Below, piece by piece: positions 38,259 to 47,867 of a stretch of DNA of 64,000 nt (position 1 is its first letter; each line of letters opens with the position of its first letter). A model generated the notes under the pieces. It saw only the letters and a program-made list of their open reading frames with translations. It searched no databases and was not told the origin of the DNA. This DNA is from an uncultured Pontibacter sp. (GTDB lineage Bacteria; Bacteroidota; Bacteroidia; Cytophagales; Hymenobacteraceae): assembly GCF_947499215.1 (NCBI RefSeq), contig NZ_CANMNI010000002.1, positions 434,001 to 498,000 of the forward strand, given 5' to 3'. A program made the position numbers and the translations under genes.

Positions 38259-39224
38259 ATGAAGCAGTATACCTCTGACAAAGAAGCAGCCGACGCGCTG
38301 TACCGTGCCTATCAGGACCTGACATCCGAAATCTCAAAGGTCATCGTAGGCCAAGAGGATGTGGTGCGCTTGGTACTCACAGCCGTTTTTTGTCAGGGGC
38401 ACTGCCTGTTGGTGGGCGTACCGGGCCTCGCCAAAACGCTCCTTATCCAGACGATCGCCTCCTCGCTAGACATGTCCTTCAGCAGAGTGCAGTTTACCCC
38501 TGACCTCATGCCGACCGACATTGTAGGTGCCGAGACACTGGACAAAGACCGTAATTTCAACTTCGTGACCGGCCCGATCTTCGCCAACATCATTTTGGCC
38601 GATGAGATAAACCGCACACCGCCTAAGACACAGGCGGCCTTGCTCGAGGCGATGCAGGAATATGCCGTGACCGTAGCCGGCAAACGTTACGAACTGCCAA
38701 AGCCTTTCTTCGTGCTGGCCACCCAGAACCCGATCGAGCAGGAAGGCACTTATCCGTTGCCGGAAGCGCAGCTGGACCGCTTCATGTTCAACATCACACT
38801 GGGCTACCCGAGCTATGAGTCGGAACTGCAGATAGTGAAGAATACGACCGGCGCCCTTCGCACCACACTCGACAAAATACTGCACGCAGACGATATCTTG
38901 GCATTTCAACAACTGGTACGCCGCGTGCCGGTGGTTGACAACGTGGTGGAGTATGCCGTGAAACTGGTGCATAAAACCCGCCCGAACACCGAGATGGGAT
39001 CACAGCAGGCCAGCCAATATCTGGAGTGGGGCGCCGGCCCAAGAGCTTCGCAGCACCTGATCATCGGGGCCAAATGCAATGCCCTGCTCAATGGCAAGTA
39101 CTCCCCTGACATAGAGGACGTACAGGCCGTAGCCCTCCCTATCTTGCGCCACCGCATTGTGCGCAACTTCAAGGCTGAGGCCGAAGGCATCACCGTAGAG
39201 CAGCTGATACAAGATCTTCTGTAA
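38259..39224 (+). CDS. MoxR-family AAA+ ATPase
   Basis: This 321-residue AAA+ protein is of the MoxR type, thought to act as a chaperone for metal-centre or complex assembly with von Willebrand-type partners. The Walker A motif is GVPGLAKTLL (53-62), Walker B is ILADEINRTPPKTQAALLEA (about 112-131), and the sensor region is ATQNPIEQEGTYPLPEAQLD. It lies 7 bp after surA. No DUF58 or VWA gene follows, although a BatD gene is elsewhere in the window. Confidence 0.93.
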   Translation: MKQYTSDKEAADALYRAYQDLTSEISKVIVGQEDVVRLVLTAVFCQGHCLLVGVPGLAKTLLIQTIASSLDMSFSRVQFTPDLMPTDIVGAETLDKDRNFNFVTGPIFANIILADEINRTPPKTQAALLEAMQEYAVTVAGKRYELPKPFFVLATQNPIEQEGTYPLPEAQLDRFMFNITLGYPSYESELQIVKNTTGALRTTLDKILHADDILAFQQLVRRVPVVDNVVEYAVKLVHKTRPNTEMGSQQASQYLEWGAGPRASQHLIIGAKCNALLNGKYSPDIEDVQAVALPILRHRIVRNFKAEAEGITVEQLIQDLL

Positions 39225-39312
39225 TTTAAGACTAGATGCGAGATGAAGTGGGTGCATAGCTAATTTTAGCAATTTAACCACCAAACAATTTAGCAATCTA
39301 ACCTTATTGGTG

Positions 39313-39320
39313 TAATTTTG
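39313..39320 (+). promoter_or_regulatory. Bacteroidota -7 element before the 39.4-kb gene
   Basis: TAATTTTG matches TAnnTTTG and lies 36 bp before the ATG at 39357. Confidence 0.5.
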
Positions 39321-39356
39321 CGCCCGTACTGATTTTTCAACATTACCCCTAGACCT

Positions 39357-39788
39357 ATGGAAGCGGCAGCGCTATACGTTCGCTTTAAAGATAATCTGGC
39401 CACCATTATAGGAGCCCTAAACAGCAAGCTGGAGGTTCGCTCCATGCCTTATAATGTATCCATTCCACTGGAAGTAGACCTGCTAGCCGACATTCTTCAC
39501 CTGCACGGCCTTGAGTTCAAGTCAGAGACTGCAGGCGTTGGCAGACTGGAGGACTTTGTTCGCTGGTTTCAGCAGAACGAGAACGCGGTTATGGATACCA
39601 TGCAGCATGTGATGGAAGACAAGCGCGCCTACATGAAAACCGCTGGTGGCGTAGTGCTGCAAAAAGAAATGCTGATCAGAAGACTGGAGTACTTCAACGA
39701 GACGGCCCATACCTTGGACGTGATGATGCGCCAGCAGCAGCTCAACAGCCCGAAGCACTTCCAGTACCCTTTCCTACTGAACCAATAG
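39357..39788 (+). CDS. Conserved hypothetical cytosolic protein
   Basis: I cannot assign this 143-residue soluble protein. It has no signal peptide, no membrane helix and no cysteines. The sequence alternates a beta-rich first part (SMPYNVSIPLEVDLLADILH) with a long helical second part (VLQKEMLIRRLEYFNETAHT). A good -7 promoter element upstream and a strong terminator downstream show that it is a single-gene transcript. Confidence 0.75.
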   Translation: MEAAALYVRFKDNLATIIGALNSKLEVRSMPYNVSIPLEVDLLADILHLHGLEFKSETAGVGRLEDFVRWFQQNENAVMDTMQHVMEDKRAYMKTAGGVVLQKEMLIRRLEYFNETAHTLDVMMRQQQLNSPKHFQYPFLLNQ

Positions 39789-39811
39789 TCCAACGCTATA
39801 CCTGATATACA

Positions 39812-39848
39812 GAGCGCCCGCAGTTTTATAGCTGCGGGCGCTTTTTCT
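39812..39848 (+). terminator. Terminator between the 39.4-kb gene and the SDR gene
   Basis: AGCGCCCGCAG pairs with CTGCGGGCGCT and is followed by a T-run. Confidence 0.92.
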
Positions 39849-39870
39849 TATACCTAGTGGCGGTTTAGGC

Positions 39871-40737
39871 TTAGCTGTTCCGAATTGAGGTATGCCCTTC
39901 TTTGGAATGCTTTGTATCCAGCTTGCCATCCGGCTCTTTCTTCATGCTGGAATCCGCCTCCTCGCCTACCGGACCTTTGGCCACTGTAATTCCTCCGTCC
40001 ACCATATACAGTGCTCCCGTTACATAAGAGGCTTCATCAGAAGCAAGGAAGCAATACACGTTGGCCACTTCTTCAGGGGTGCCTCTGCGACCCATGGGCG
40101 TGGCCACTTTCATTGTCTTCACCATTTTGCTGTCCATAGGCCCGGTGCTGGCGTGCGTCCAAGCCGTGTCGATGGGGCCGGGGCCTACGATGTTTACCCG
40201 CACACCAAACTGCGCCTGCTCCACAGCCAACCCTTTCATAAAAGCGTGTATAAAGCCTTTGGTACCGCCATAGGGCGCATTTTGCGCTATACCTATCACG
40301 CCCGCCTCTGAACCGGCGGACACAATGTTGCCTTTCGTTTTGTGCAGTTCAGGCAGCGCTGCCTTGCTCATCGCAAAAGCCGACTTAATATTGTTCTTGA
40401 TCATGTAGTCCAATGCCTCCTCGGTATAGTCTTGCAGCAGATTTACCTCTGGGAATACACCGGCATTGTTAACGAGAATATCCAGCTGCCCAAACTCGCT
40501 TACTGCCAGTTTCACACAGCTCTTCGCGTTAGCCTCTGTGGAAATATCGCCGGTGAAGGCAATGGCCATGCCTCCCTCCTTTTGGATTTCCTTTGCGACA
40601 TCCTCCACCGGGTCTTCCGGAAAACCGGCCACGACCACTTTGGCACCTTCTTGGGCGAACTTCTTGCAAATGGCTTCGCCTATACCTGTACCACCTCCTG
40701 TTACAATGGCTACTTTTCCTTCCAGTCTGTTTTTCAT
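39871..40737 (-). CDS. Short-chain dehydrogenase/reductase
   Basis: This NAD(P)-dependent oxidoreductase has about 288 residues from the ATG at 40737, preferred over 40764 because it gives the standard start MKNRLEGKVAIVTGGGTGIG. The Rossmann glycine motif is GGGTGIGE and LVNNAGVFPEVN carries the NNAG motif. The catalytic Ser lies in IVSAGSEAGV and Tyr-x3-Lys in APYGGTKGF. An extra charged tail (KKEPDGKLDTKHSKEG) follows the normal C-terminus. Substrate unknown; similar proteins are often labelled glucose 1-dehydrogenase without evidence. Confidence 0.88.
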   Translation of the reverse strand: MKNRLEGKVAIVTGGGTGIGEAICKKFAQEGAKVVVAGFPEDPVEDVAKEIQKEGGMAIAFTGDISTEANAKSCVKLAVSEFGQLDILVNNAGVFPEVNLLQDYTEEALDYMIKNNIKSAFAMSKAALPELHKTKGNIVSAGSEAGVIGIAQNAPYGGTKGFIHAFMKGLAVEQAQFGVRVNIVGPGPIDTAWTHASTGPMDSKMVKTMKVATPMGRRGTPEEVANVYCFLASDEASYVTGALYMVDGGITVAKGPVGEEADSSMKKEPDGKLDTKHSKEGHTSIRNS

Positions 40738-40915
40738 AGATTTCGAATTAAGATGACAATTCACTGAACATACATTGTTGTAACGGCCGCTTTTTTATGA
40801 CGGTTGGTTTTTTAGTTAATGTAGAATAATTAAAACACGTTTTCGCATGATTAGCGTATTACAAAGCAAGGAAGGAGATCAACAGAGCGCCTCCCTTTAA
40901 AATCAACGTGCATCT

Positions 40916-41545
40916 ATGAGCTTTCTTTACAACACCTTATCCGGCTCCTTTGAAGAAAAGTTGGAAACTGAGCACCTCTTGCTTCGCCCCTATGAAGATG
41001 GCGATGAGCAGGAGTTCATGCGGCTGATACAAGAGAATACATTAGCCCTCTGCCCCGCCTTTGCGGGGAGACTGGCCCGAGTACGCGCCCTAGATGACGC
41101 CCGTTCGCAGTTGGCGCAGCTCCGCACAGACTGGGACAACCGGAAGCAATTTGATTTTGGAGTGTGGATAAAAGAGAGTGGTACCTACATAGGCGATATT
41201 ACGCTCAAAAACATTGACCGGAGCGTACCAAAAGCGGAGGCGGCACTTTACTTTACCGGCTGGCCCGACATGAACATTTTGGCCCAAGAGGCCTTTCGAG
41301 CCATTCTGAGCTTCGCCTTTGAGGACTTACAGCTGAACAAGGTATACATGCGCTGCACACAGTATAATCTCGCCTGCTCCCAACTGGCAGAGAGCTGTGG
41401 ATTTAGAAAAGAAGGCGTGCTGCGGAGCGATTTCAGAGGAGCTGATTCGGATGAACTGCTGGACCTGAACTACTATGGTATGATCCGCGATGATTACGAA
41501 CAGGAAACCCAGCTTAGAGAGAGCGACAGCAAGGCCCTTGTATAA
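40916..41545 (+). CDS. GNAT-family N-acetyltransferase (RimJ/RimL-like)
   Basis: This 209-residue acetyltransferase resembles ribosomal-protein acetyltransferases such as RimJ/RimL. TEHLLLRPYEDGDEQEFMRL opens the fold, IGDITLKNIDRSVPKAEAAL the central strands, AFRAILSFAFEDLQLNKVYM the acetyl-CoA region, and AESCGFRKEGVLRSDF the final strand. The substrate may be a ribosomal protein or a small molecule. It stands alone between divergent and convergent neighbours. Confidence 0.87.
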   Translation: MSFLYNTLSGSFEEKLETEHLLLRPYEDGDEQEFMRLIQENTLALCPAFAGRLARVRALDDARSQLAQLRTDWDNRKQFDFGVWIKESGTYIGDITLKNIDRSVPKAEAALYFTGWPDMNILAQEAFRAILSFAFEDLQLNKVYMRCTQYNLACSQLAESCGFRKEGVLRSDFRGADSDELLDLNYYGMIRDDYEQETQLRESDSKALV

Positions 41546-41550
41546 TTCCG

Positions 41551-42699
41551 CTACTTCCGGGGTTTAGCCACAAAAAAATCGGTGTCGAACGTCAGGTATA
41601 GCGCATTAGAAAACTCCAGTTTCGGGTCGTCCAAATCCAGTACTGGCTCCAAACGCAAAGTCAGCGTAAGGTCTTCGATTAGCTCAATGTCTTTCATGAG
41701 GCGCAAAATAAGCAGTTGCCGATCCTCCTGCACATAGTCCGGATTCTTGTAGGTGGTGGATGCCGACTGAAAAAGCTGCCCACCCAACTCTGTTATATAC
41801 CCATCTCCTCTCCAATAGCTCATCATCACATCTTGGTACTTGGTATCAATACCAGCGTTCAGGTATAGCGCGCTTCCACGCTTAAAGGGAAGCGTAAACT
41901 CATTGGAGTAGTCCCCGAAGCCCAGCACATAGTTTTTGGTGTATATCCGGTGCAGCATTCTGTACGGCAGTTGGCGCTCCAGCTCAAATCCGACAGCTGC
42001 ATTCACAACAGTAAGTAGCGGCAGCGGTGAATTGTCAATTTGCCCGCCTTTGTGCTGGGCCGTGAACTGTATAGGTATAGAAAGCCGCAGCGAGTCCCCC
42101 TCTACCCGGCCCGGTCGGTTGAGCAGGTGTATGGCCGAGCTGATGCCCCCGGCCACTTCTTCGCGGTCCGGATCGGCACGGTAGATCATTTTGTTCCAAT
42201 CTATCCAAGCATCCATGCTAACGCGGTGTGTGTTGAGCAGGAACTGAAGACCGTTCTCAAGCCGGTTGGTCATTATCCGTTCAAAATCATAGAGAGGCTC
42301 TATATAATTATGGCTAAGGTTGCCCTCTAGCGTACCAAACACAAAGGCCCAGTTCTCGCGCTGCAGCTTCACCGTGAAAGTCGGCTGTATGTCCTGATAC
42401 CCTGAACTTCCGAAGTCTTTCCAGAGAAGTGCGCCTGCATCGATGCGCACTGAGGCAGCCGGATAGTAGCTCACACGAGGCAGCACGTGGTAGCCAAATA
42501 AGGTATAGCCGTCGGCTATCTTGTTGAAGTACTCATTGTTTTTAGAGAAACCGAAAGCATGCACACCAATTCTAATATGGTTAGCATTTTCAGGTATAAC
42601 AGGCATCTTTAGCTTTAAGGCATCGTTGTTAAGCTGCCCATATGCTAAACCGCTGTAAAGCATAGTAAAGGCACATAATAAAAGCCTAAAATATCTCAT
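41551..42699 (-). CDS. Putative outer-membrane beta-barrel protein
   Basis: From the ATG at 42699 the protein has about 382 residues. A signal peptide (MRYFRLLLCAFTMLYSGLAY, then GQ) is followed by amphipathic beta-strand-like segments, many with aromatic girdles (NWAFVFGTLEGNLSHNYIEP). It ends in charged residues rather than a terminal Phe. An upstream in-frame ATG (42723) would add eight residues and is less likely. No domain name can be given. It may be an outer-membrane barrel or a porin-like protein. It ends 5 bp from the convergent acetyltransferase gene. Confidence 0.7.
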   Translation of the reverse strand: MRYFRLLLCAFTMLYSGLAYGQLNNDALKLKMPVIPENANHIRIGVHAFGFSKNNEYFNKIADGYTLFGYHVLPRVSYYPAASVRIDAGALLWKDFGSSGYQDIQPTFTVKLQRENWAFVFGTLEGNLSHNYIEPLYDFERIMTNRLENGLQFLLNTHRVSMDAWIDWNKMIYRADPDREEVAGGISSAIHLLNRPGRVEGDSLRLSIPIQFTAQHKGGQIDNSPLPLLTVVNAAVGFELERQLPYRMLHRIYTKNYVLGFGDYSNEFTLPFKRGSALYLNAGIDTKYQDVMMSYWRGDGYITELGGQLFQSASTTYKNPDYVQEDRQLLILRLMKDIELIEDLTLTLRLEPVLDLDDPKLEFSNALYLTFDTDFFVAKPRK

Positions 42700-42861
42700 A
42701 AAAAAGGAAAAGAAATGGCACAAAAAGCCGACAAAAGCTGTTGTAACAAGACGGCATTAGTCAACTAAAAAAATTAGCAAAATACCTGTTACTTTTTTTG
42801 CAAATTGATTTTGAACGTCGTAATTTCACCATCAATATAAAGCTATTTTAATTAAACACAC

Positions 42862-43905
42862 ATGAGCGTAAGCAACGAAAAACTAAAAGCCCTGCAGCTG
42901 ACGATAGACAAGCTTGACAAGACTTACGGTAAAGGCACCGTAATGAAACTGAGCGACAACAAGGTGGAAGACATTCCGGCTATCTCAACCGGCTCACTTG
43001 GGCTGGACATTGCGTTGGGTATTGGCGGTTTGCCACGCGGCCGTGTCATTGAGATCTACGGTCCTGAATCGTCTGGTAAAACCACGCTTACCATGCATGC
43101 TATTGCTGAGGCGCAACGCGCTGGTGGCTTGGCCGCCTTTATTGACGCAGAGCACGCATTTGACAAGGTATACGCTGAGAAACTCGGTATCGACACCGAA
43201 AACCTATTGATATCACAGCCTGACAACGGTGAGCAGGCACTGGAAATCGCTGACCACCTGATCCGTTCAGGCGCGATCGATATTATCGTAATTGACTCTG
43301 TGGCCGCTCTGGTACCGAAAGGCGAACTCGAAGGCGACATGGGTGACAGCAAAATGGGCCTTCAGGCACGTTTGATGTCACAGGCACTGCGTAAGCTGAC
43401 CGGTACAATTAACAAAACTGGCTGCTGCTGTATCTTCATCAACCAGCTTCGTGAGAAGATCGGTGTGATGTTCGGTAACCCAGAGACAACTACTGGTGGT
43501 AACGCTCTTAAATTCTACGCTTCCGTGCGTCTGGATATCCGTCGTATTGGCCAGATCAAGGAATCTGCTGATAACATCACTGGTAACCGTACCCGTGTGA
43601 AGGTGGTGAAAAACAAAGTGGCGCCTCCATTCAAAGTGGTTGAATTCGACATCATGTATGGCGAAGGCATCTCTAAAGTAGGCGAGATACTTGACCTTGG
43701 CGTAGAGCTAGGTGTTGTGCAGAAATCAGGTTCTTGGTTCTCTTACAACGGCGACAAGTTGGGTCAGGGCCGCGACGGCGTGAAGCAGATTCTGCTTGAC
43801 AATCCGGAACTGCAGGAGGAGATCGAGGCGAAGATCAGAGCTATCGTTAAAGGCGAGCCTGAGAAGGTGGCTGCTGCCTTAGACGATATTGCCGGAGCCG
43901 AGTGA
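42862..43905 (+). CDS. recA: Recombinase RecA
   Basis: RecA forms filaments on single-stranded DNA, drives strand exchange and triggers LexA cleavage. The 347-residue protein is canonical: Walker [10 protein letters not shown] (67-75), [14 protein letters not shown], the loop region [20 protein letters not shown], and [21 protein letters not shown] -33 TTTG (42797-42800) and a weaker -7 TAATTTCA (42821-42828) sit 20 bp apart upstream. A terminator follows the gene. Confidence 0.99.
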   Translation: MSVSNEKLKALQLTIDKLDKTYGKGTVMKLSDNKVEDIPAISTGSLGLDIALGIGGLPRGRVIEIYGPESSGKTTLTMHAIAEAQRAGGLAAFIDAEHAFDKVYAEKLGIDTENLLISQPDNGEQALEIADHLIRSGAIDIIVIDSVAALVPKGELEGDMGDSKMGLQARLMSQALRKLTGTINKTGCCCIFINQLREKIGVMFGNPETTTGGNALKFYASVRLDIRRIGQIKESADNITGNRTRVKVVKNKVAPPFKVVEFDIMYGEGISKVGEILDLGVELGVVQKSGSWFSYNGDKLGQGRDGVKQILLDNPELQEEIEAKIRAIVKGEPEKVAAALDDIAGAE

Positions 43906-43931
43906 ACATTGTTCGCTAATACGAAGTAATT

Positions 43932-43964
43932 AAAAAGGTGCTGCCCTGTGTAGCACCTTTTTGC
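43932..43964 (+). terminator. Intrinsic terminator of recA
   Basis: AAAAAGGTGCT pairs with AGCACCTTTTT, 27 bp after the recA stop. Confidence 0.9.
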
Positions 43965-44077
43965 ATTTTAAGTTGTTGGTAGTGTGAATACAACCCACTA
44001 TCTTTAATGTGAAGACCCACAGTTGGTATAATAGTTGATTATGTAGCAACTAGAACCCCTGAATGTCTGAAATGCTT

Positions 44078-44890
44078 ATGAAGAAGATTTTCCCAGCGAT
44101 ATTATTAATCCTGCTCGTTCTTTCCGGCTTCGTTGCAAAAGAAAGCCTGAGGACCGTACCCAACGACAGTTTTGGCAAAGGAGAACTGCTGAAGTACAAA
44201 GTGCATTATGGTCCCATCAATGCGGCGGAGGCAGTGATTGACATTTCCCCAAACCTGCACCGCATAAACGACAGGCTTACCTACAAGGCTACTGTTTATG
44301 GCAAGACCAACAGTTCCTTCGATATTTTTGTTAAGGTAAGGGATACGTGGCAGTCTTACATTGACACAGCCGCCATACTTCCGCACCGCTCCTTCCGCAA
44401 CATAGAAGAAGGCAGCTACCGCAAGCGCGAAACAGTGGACTTTAATCACTTCACTAACACGGCGCAGGTGGAGATGAAAAAGAAGAACCGAGACAAAAAG
44501 CAGAGCACACACAAGATCCCGCATGGCGCACAGGATATTGTGAGTGGCTTTTATTACCTGCGCACACTCGACTACGATCGTTTTAAGGTAGGAGACAAGT
44601 TCACGATCAAGGGTTTCTTTGATGAAGAGACTTTTGACATGGTGGTAACTTACCAAGGCCGCGAGACGGTGAGCACGAAGGCCGGTTCGTTTAGAGCGAT
44701 CAAGCTCGTGCCCAAAATGCCGAAGAATAAACTGTTTAGAGGCGAGGATGCGATTACGGTATACCTGTCTGATGATAAAAACAAGGTACCTGTCATGATC
44801 GCGGCGGAGATGTTTGTGGGTTCCGTGAAAGTAGATCTTTACGAACACAAAAACTTAAGACATAAACCCGCCCTTGTAGCACAGAAATAG
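44078..44890 (+). CDS. DUF3108 domain-containing exported protein
   Basis: The ATG at 44078 gives about 270 residues starting MKKIFPAILLILLVLSGFVA, a signal peptide or membrane anchor. Earlier ATGs at 44063 and 44072 are in frame but less natural. The rest matches DUF3108: GKGELLKYKVHYGPINAAEA, then DIVSGFYYLRTLDYDRFKVG and FRAIKLVPKMPKNKLFRGED. The family occurs in the periplasm of many Bacteroidota and Proteobacteria, with no established function. It is followed by a terminator. Confidence 0.87.
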   Translation: MKKIFPAILLILLVLSGFVAKESLRTVPNDSFGKGELLKYKVHYGPINAAEAVIDISPNLHRINDRLTYKATVYGKTNSSFDIFVKVRDTWQSYIDTAAILPHRSFRNIEEGSYRKRETVDFNHFTNTAQVEMKKKNRDKKQSTHKIPHGAQDIVSGFYYLRTLDYDRFKVGDKFTIKGFFDEETFDMVVTYQGRETVSTKAGSFRAIKLVPKMPKNKLFRGEDAITVYLSDDKNKVPVMIAAEMFVGSVKVDLYEHKNLRHKPALVAQK

Positions 44891-44892
44891 GG

Positions 44893-44923
44893 AAAAGCCA
44901 GCTCCAGTAGCTGGCTTTTTTTA
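44893..44923 (+). terminator. Terminator of the DUF3108 gene
   Basis: AAAAGCCAGCT pairs with AGCTGGCTTTT, followed by T, directly after the stop codon. Confidence 0.9.
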
Positions 44924-44995
44924 TGGGTGAAGTTAGCCGTATGTTATGATAACATTATGATTTTGTAAAGTCAGCGTTCCGTCTCTTTAAAACAA

Positions 44996-45003
44996 TATAT
45001 TTG
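44996..45003 (+). promoter_or_regulatory. Bacteroidota -7 element upstream of the response regulator
   Basis: TATATTTG matches TAnnTTTG and lies 81 bp before the GTG start of the regulator gene. Confidence 0.45.
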
Positions 45004-45083
45004 TACTGTGGTCTTAAGTATAAAGAGTAACCCCATACCTGAGAACTACATCATGAAGTGTTACCACTTTAAAACCAAGAAAC

Positions 45084-45779
45084 GTGCAGACACCAACCCA
45101 TCCTCTCTATAAAATACTGGTAGTGGACGACGATCCGGATATCGTTGAGTTACTCCAATACAACCTGACCCGCGAGGGCTATCAGGTAAACCAAGCGGAG
45201 AACGGCAAAAAAGCCATTGAGGTAGCCCATGCCTTTAAGCCCAACGTGATTCTGATGGATGTGATGATGCCGGTACTGGATGGAATAGCCGCCTGTCGCC
45301 AGTTGCGCGAAGAACCTGATTTCCGCCATACGCACATCATTTTTCTGACAGCCCGCTCCGAGGAGTTCTCCGAAGTGGCCGCTTTTGACGCCGGAGCCGA
45401 TGATTTTATCACAAAGCCGATAAAACCGCGTGCTCTACTTAGCCGCCTTGCCGCCTACGCCCGTCGCGATGCACAGCAGGAAGAGCAGGAACAGGTAATA
45501 GAGATCGGAGGCCTGCGCATCGACCGCACCAGTTTTGCCGTGTACAAAGGCGAGGAAAAGATCACCCTGCCAAAGAAAGAGTTTGAGCTATTGGCATTTT
45601 TGGCAGCCACCCCGAACAAGGTATTTACCCGCGAGGAGCTGCTCAACAACGTATGGGGTAGCGATGTATATGTAATTGCCCGTACGGTGGATGTGCACAT
45701 CCGAAAAGTGCGTGAAAAAATAGGCGAAGACCACATAAGAACGATTAAAGGTGTCGGTTACAAGTTTAACACCGACTAA
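45084..45779 (+). CDS. PhoB/OmpR-type response regulator
   Basis: This 231-residue DNA-binding regulator starts at a GTG preceded by AAGAAA; no suitable ATG exists. The receiver domain has the acidic pair VVDDDPD, the phospho-acceptor Asp59 in VILMDVMMP, the conserved Thr in IFLTARSE and the Lys in ITKPIKP. A winged-helix OmpR/PhoB domain follows (LPKKEFELLAFLAATPNKVF; RTVDVHIRKVREKIG). It is 3 bp from the histidine kinase gene. By gene order and sequence it resembles PhoB, but phosphate control is not shown here. Confidence 0.92.
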   Translation: MQTPTHPLYKILVVDDDPDIVELLQYNLTREGYQVNQAENGKKAIEVAHAFKPNVILMDVMMPVLDGIAACRQLREEPDFRHTHIIFLTARSEEFSEVAAFDAGADDFITKPIKPRALLSRLAAYARRDAQQEEQEQVIEIGGLRIDRTSFAVYKGEEKITLPKKEFELLAFLAATPNKVFTREELLNNVWGSDVYVIARTVDVHIRKVREKIGEDHIRTIKGVGYKFNTD

Positions 45780-45782
45780 AGC

Positions 45783-46823
45783 ATGAATTTAAATTCCCGT
45801 ACGCTTGCCCTTTTGGTATCACTGGCAGTGGCACTTGTGCTCACTGCCTTTTTGGCTTTGGCCAGCTACTTCTCTTCCAGAGGGTTTATAGCAGCCCTTG
45901 TCATCGTATTCGTTTGCTGCTTTCTGCTGATCTACTTTTCATATGAGGCGCTCGTGTTCCGCGAAATTAAGAACGTGTACTCCAGTTTCGAGAAGATAAA
46001 GAGACAGGAATTTCGCAAAGCGGAGGGCCGTTCCCTCTTTACAGCAGATCCGCTCCGAAAGATAAAAGACGACATATATCAGATTGCTGAGCGCAAGCAG
46101 CAGGAAATTGATGAACTGAAACACCTGCAAGTGATGCGCCGCGAGTTCTTGGCCGATGTGTCGCACGAACTTAAAACACCGATATTTGCCGCACAAGGCT
46201 TCATCCATACCCTACTCGACGGCGCCGTGGACGACCCTACTGTGCGCGACAAGTTTCTGCAGAAGGCCGCCAACAGCCTCGACGGCCTCGACACGCTGGT
46301 TCAGGACCTCATCAGCATCTCGCAGTTTGAGAAAGGGGTCGTGAAGATGGAGAAGCTGGACTTCGACGCGGTGCAATTGGTGCGCGAGGTCTTTGAGCAA
46401 CTGGAGCAGAAAGCAGACAGCCGCCAGATCAGCCTGCACCTCGAAGCAAAGCCGAACGAAAAAGTCATGCTGCACGCCGACCCTAACCGCATACGGCAGG
46501 TCTTTATCAACCTCGTGGACAATGCCATTAAGTACGGCCGCACGGGCGGCAACATCTGGGTGTCATTTACAGAGGGCCGCAAGCGTTATACCATCACCGT
46601 GAAAGACGACGGTACAGGTATAGCCCAAGAGCACATCAACCGCATATTCGAGCGCTTCTACCGCATCGACAAAAGCCGCTCCCGCGATAGCGGCGGCTCC
46701 GGCCTCGGACTGGCCATCTCCAAGCACATCATTGAGGCGCACCGCTCCTTCATCGCCGTAAAAAGCGAGCTCGGCAAAGGCACTACTTTGCGCTTTAAGC
46801 TGCTGAAGGCGAAGGTAGGTTGA
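45783..46823 (+). CDS. PhoR-like sensor histidine kinase
   Basis: This 346-residue kinase has two membrane helices at the N-terminus (about 8-30 and 35-53) with almost no periplasmic loop. A HAMP/linker follows, then HisKA with His128 in FLADVSHELKTPIFAAQGFI. The ATPase domain has an N-box (VFINLVDNAIKYG), G1 (VKDDGTGI), F-box (IFERFYRIDK) and G2 (GGSGLGLAISKHI). The lack of a sensory loop fits the PhoR type, where the signal comes through other proteins. It is co-transcribed with the regulator upstream. Confidence 0.92.
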   Translation: MNLNSRTLALLVSLAVALVLTAFLALASYFSSRGFIAALVIVFVCCFLLIYFSYEALVFREIKNVYSSFEKIKRQEFRKAEGRSLFTADPLRKIKDDIYQIAERKQQEIDELKHLQVMRREFLADVSHELKTPIFAAQGFIHTLLDGAVDDPTVRDKFLQKAANSLDGLDTLVQDLISISQFEKGVVKMEKLDFDAVQLVREVFEQLEQKADSRQISLHLEAKPNEKVMLHADPNRIRQVFINLVDNAIKYGRTGGNIWVSFTEGRKRYTITVKDDGTGIAQEHINRIFERFYRIDKSRSRDSGGSGLGLAISKHIIEAHRSFIAVKSELGKGTTLRFKLLKAKVG

Positions 46824-47030
46824 TTGCCTAATTGTTGATTGTCGAATGTTTCAAGAGAAATTAATTAAAGGGCACGTACAGATATCCTCACAAACTTAAA
46901 GGAGGAATTCAGAATCACACCTCTCACATATCCTCACATACTTGGTGTGTTAGCAATTAGACTATTTAGCAATCATCAACTGACAATCTACAACCAACAA
47001 TCAACAATCAGCCTAACCACCAAATTTACG
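46824..47030. repeat. Intergenic stretch with AACAATCAACAATC repeat and a short direct repeat
   Basis: TTGCCTAATTGTTGATTGTCG at the left and CAACCAACAATCAACAATCA at 46991-47010 are inverted relatives of the holB intergenic repeat. ATATCCTCACAAACTT and ATATCCTCACATACTT (about 46872 and 46926) form a direct repeat. No frame is present. Confidence 0.5.
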
Positions 47031-47038
47031 TATCTTTG
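47031..47038 (+). promoter_or_regulatory. Bacteroidota -7 element before the pseudouridine synthase gene
   Basis: TATCTTTG is an exact TAnnTTTG match, 52 bp upstream of the ATG at 47091. Confidence 0.6.
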
Positions 47039-47090
47039 CAGGCTGCGCGGCTCTAAGGTATAGCCGCGCCCATTAACGATACAGTACAGC

Positions 47091-47804
47091 ATGAAATACC
47101 CGGTTTTTAAAGACCTGATCATATTTGAGAATGAGGACTTCTTGGTGGTGAACAAGCCGCCTTTTCTATCCACGCTCGAAGACCGCACACCGAACACAAC
47201 CAACCTGCTCAAACTTGCCAAGCAGCATAACCCGGACCTGCAGGCCTGCCACCGCCTCGACAAAGACACGTCGGGCTGCCTCGTGTTTGCCAAAAATCCG
47301 GAGGCTTACCGCCACTTGTCGATGCAGTTTGAGCACCGCGAGGTATACAAGGTATACCATGCCGTAGCTTGGGGCGTGCACAAGTTCGAGGACCAACTGG
47401 TGAACCGCTCTATCTTGGCAGGCGCCAAAGGTGTGGCCAAACTTACCCCACAGGGCAAACCAGCTGAAACTTACTTCACGACGCTCGAAAGCTACAGCCG
47501 CCATACCTTGCTGGAGTGTATGCCGGTAACTGGTCGCCTGCACCAGATTCGCATACATTTGGCCTTTTTGGGAGCACCGATTGTAGGTGACTCGCTATAC
47601 GGCGGCGAAAATGTATACCTGAGCAGCCTAAAGCGCAAGTTTAACCTGAAACAGCAGACAGAAGAGCAGCCGCTCATCAAGCGATTTGCCTTGCACTCGC
47701 ATACCATCGGTTTTAAGCTGATGGATGGAGAACCGATCAAAATTGAAGCGCCCTACCCGAAAGACATGGCCGTGCTGATCAAGCAACTCCGGCAATACAA
47801 CTAG
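47091..47804 (+). CDS. RluA-family pseudouridine synthase
   Basis: This 237-residue enzyme converts uridine to pseudouridine in rRNA or tRNA. It has the catalytic motif CHRLDKDTSGCLVFAKN with nucleophile Asp57, VVNKPPFLSTLED at the start, and GRLHQIRIHLAFLGAPIVGD near 145-165. No S4 domain is present, so it is the short RluA form rather than RluC/D. The exact target base cannot be told. A promoter element and a strong terminator bracket it. Confidence 0.93.
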   Translation: MKYPVFKDLIIFENEDFLVVNKPPFLSTLEDRTPNTTNLLKLAKQHNPDLQACHRLDKDTSGCLVFAKNPEAYRHLSMQFEHREVYKVYHAVAWGVHKFEDQLVNRSILAGAKGVAKLTPQGKPAETYFTTLESYSRHTLLECMPVTGRLHQIRIHLAFLGAPIVGDSLYGGENVYLSSLKRKFNLKQQTEEQPLIKRFALHSHTIGFKLMDGEPIKIEAPYPKDMAVLIKQLRQYN

Positions 47805-47812
47805 CGTAAAAA

Positions 47813-47846
47813 CAAAGGGGCCTGATGCGACATCAGGCCCTTTTTG
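47813..47846 (+). terminator. Terminator between the pseudouridine synthase and quinone reductase genes
   Basis: GGGCCTGATG pairs with CATCAGGCCC around a 3-nt loop, with A before and T after. It can serve both convergent genes. Confidence 0.93.
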
Positions 47847-47867
47847 CTTTTATAAGGTATAAACTTT

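Noticed and set aside
44105-44848. 247-codon minus-strand frame opposite the DUF3108 gene
   Set aside because: Antisense to a recognised family; the translated sequence shows no domain.
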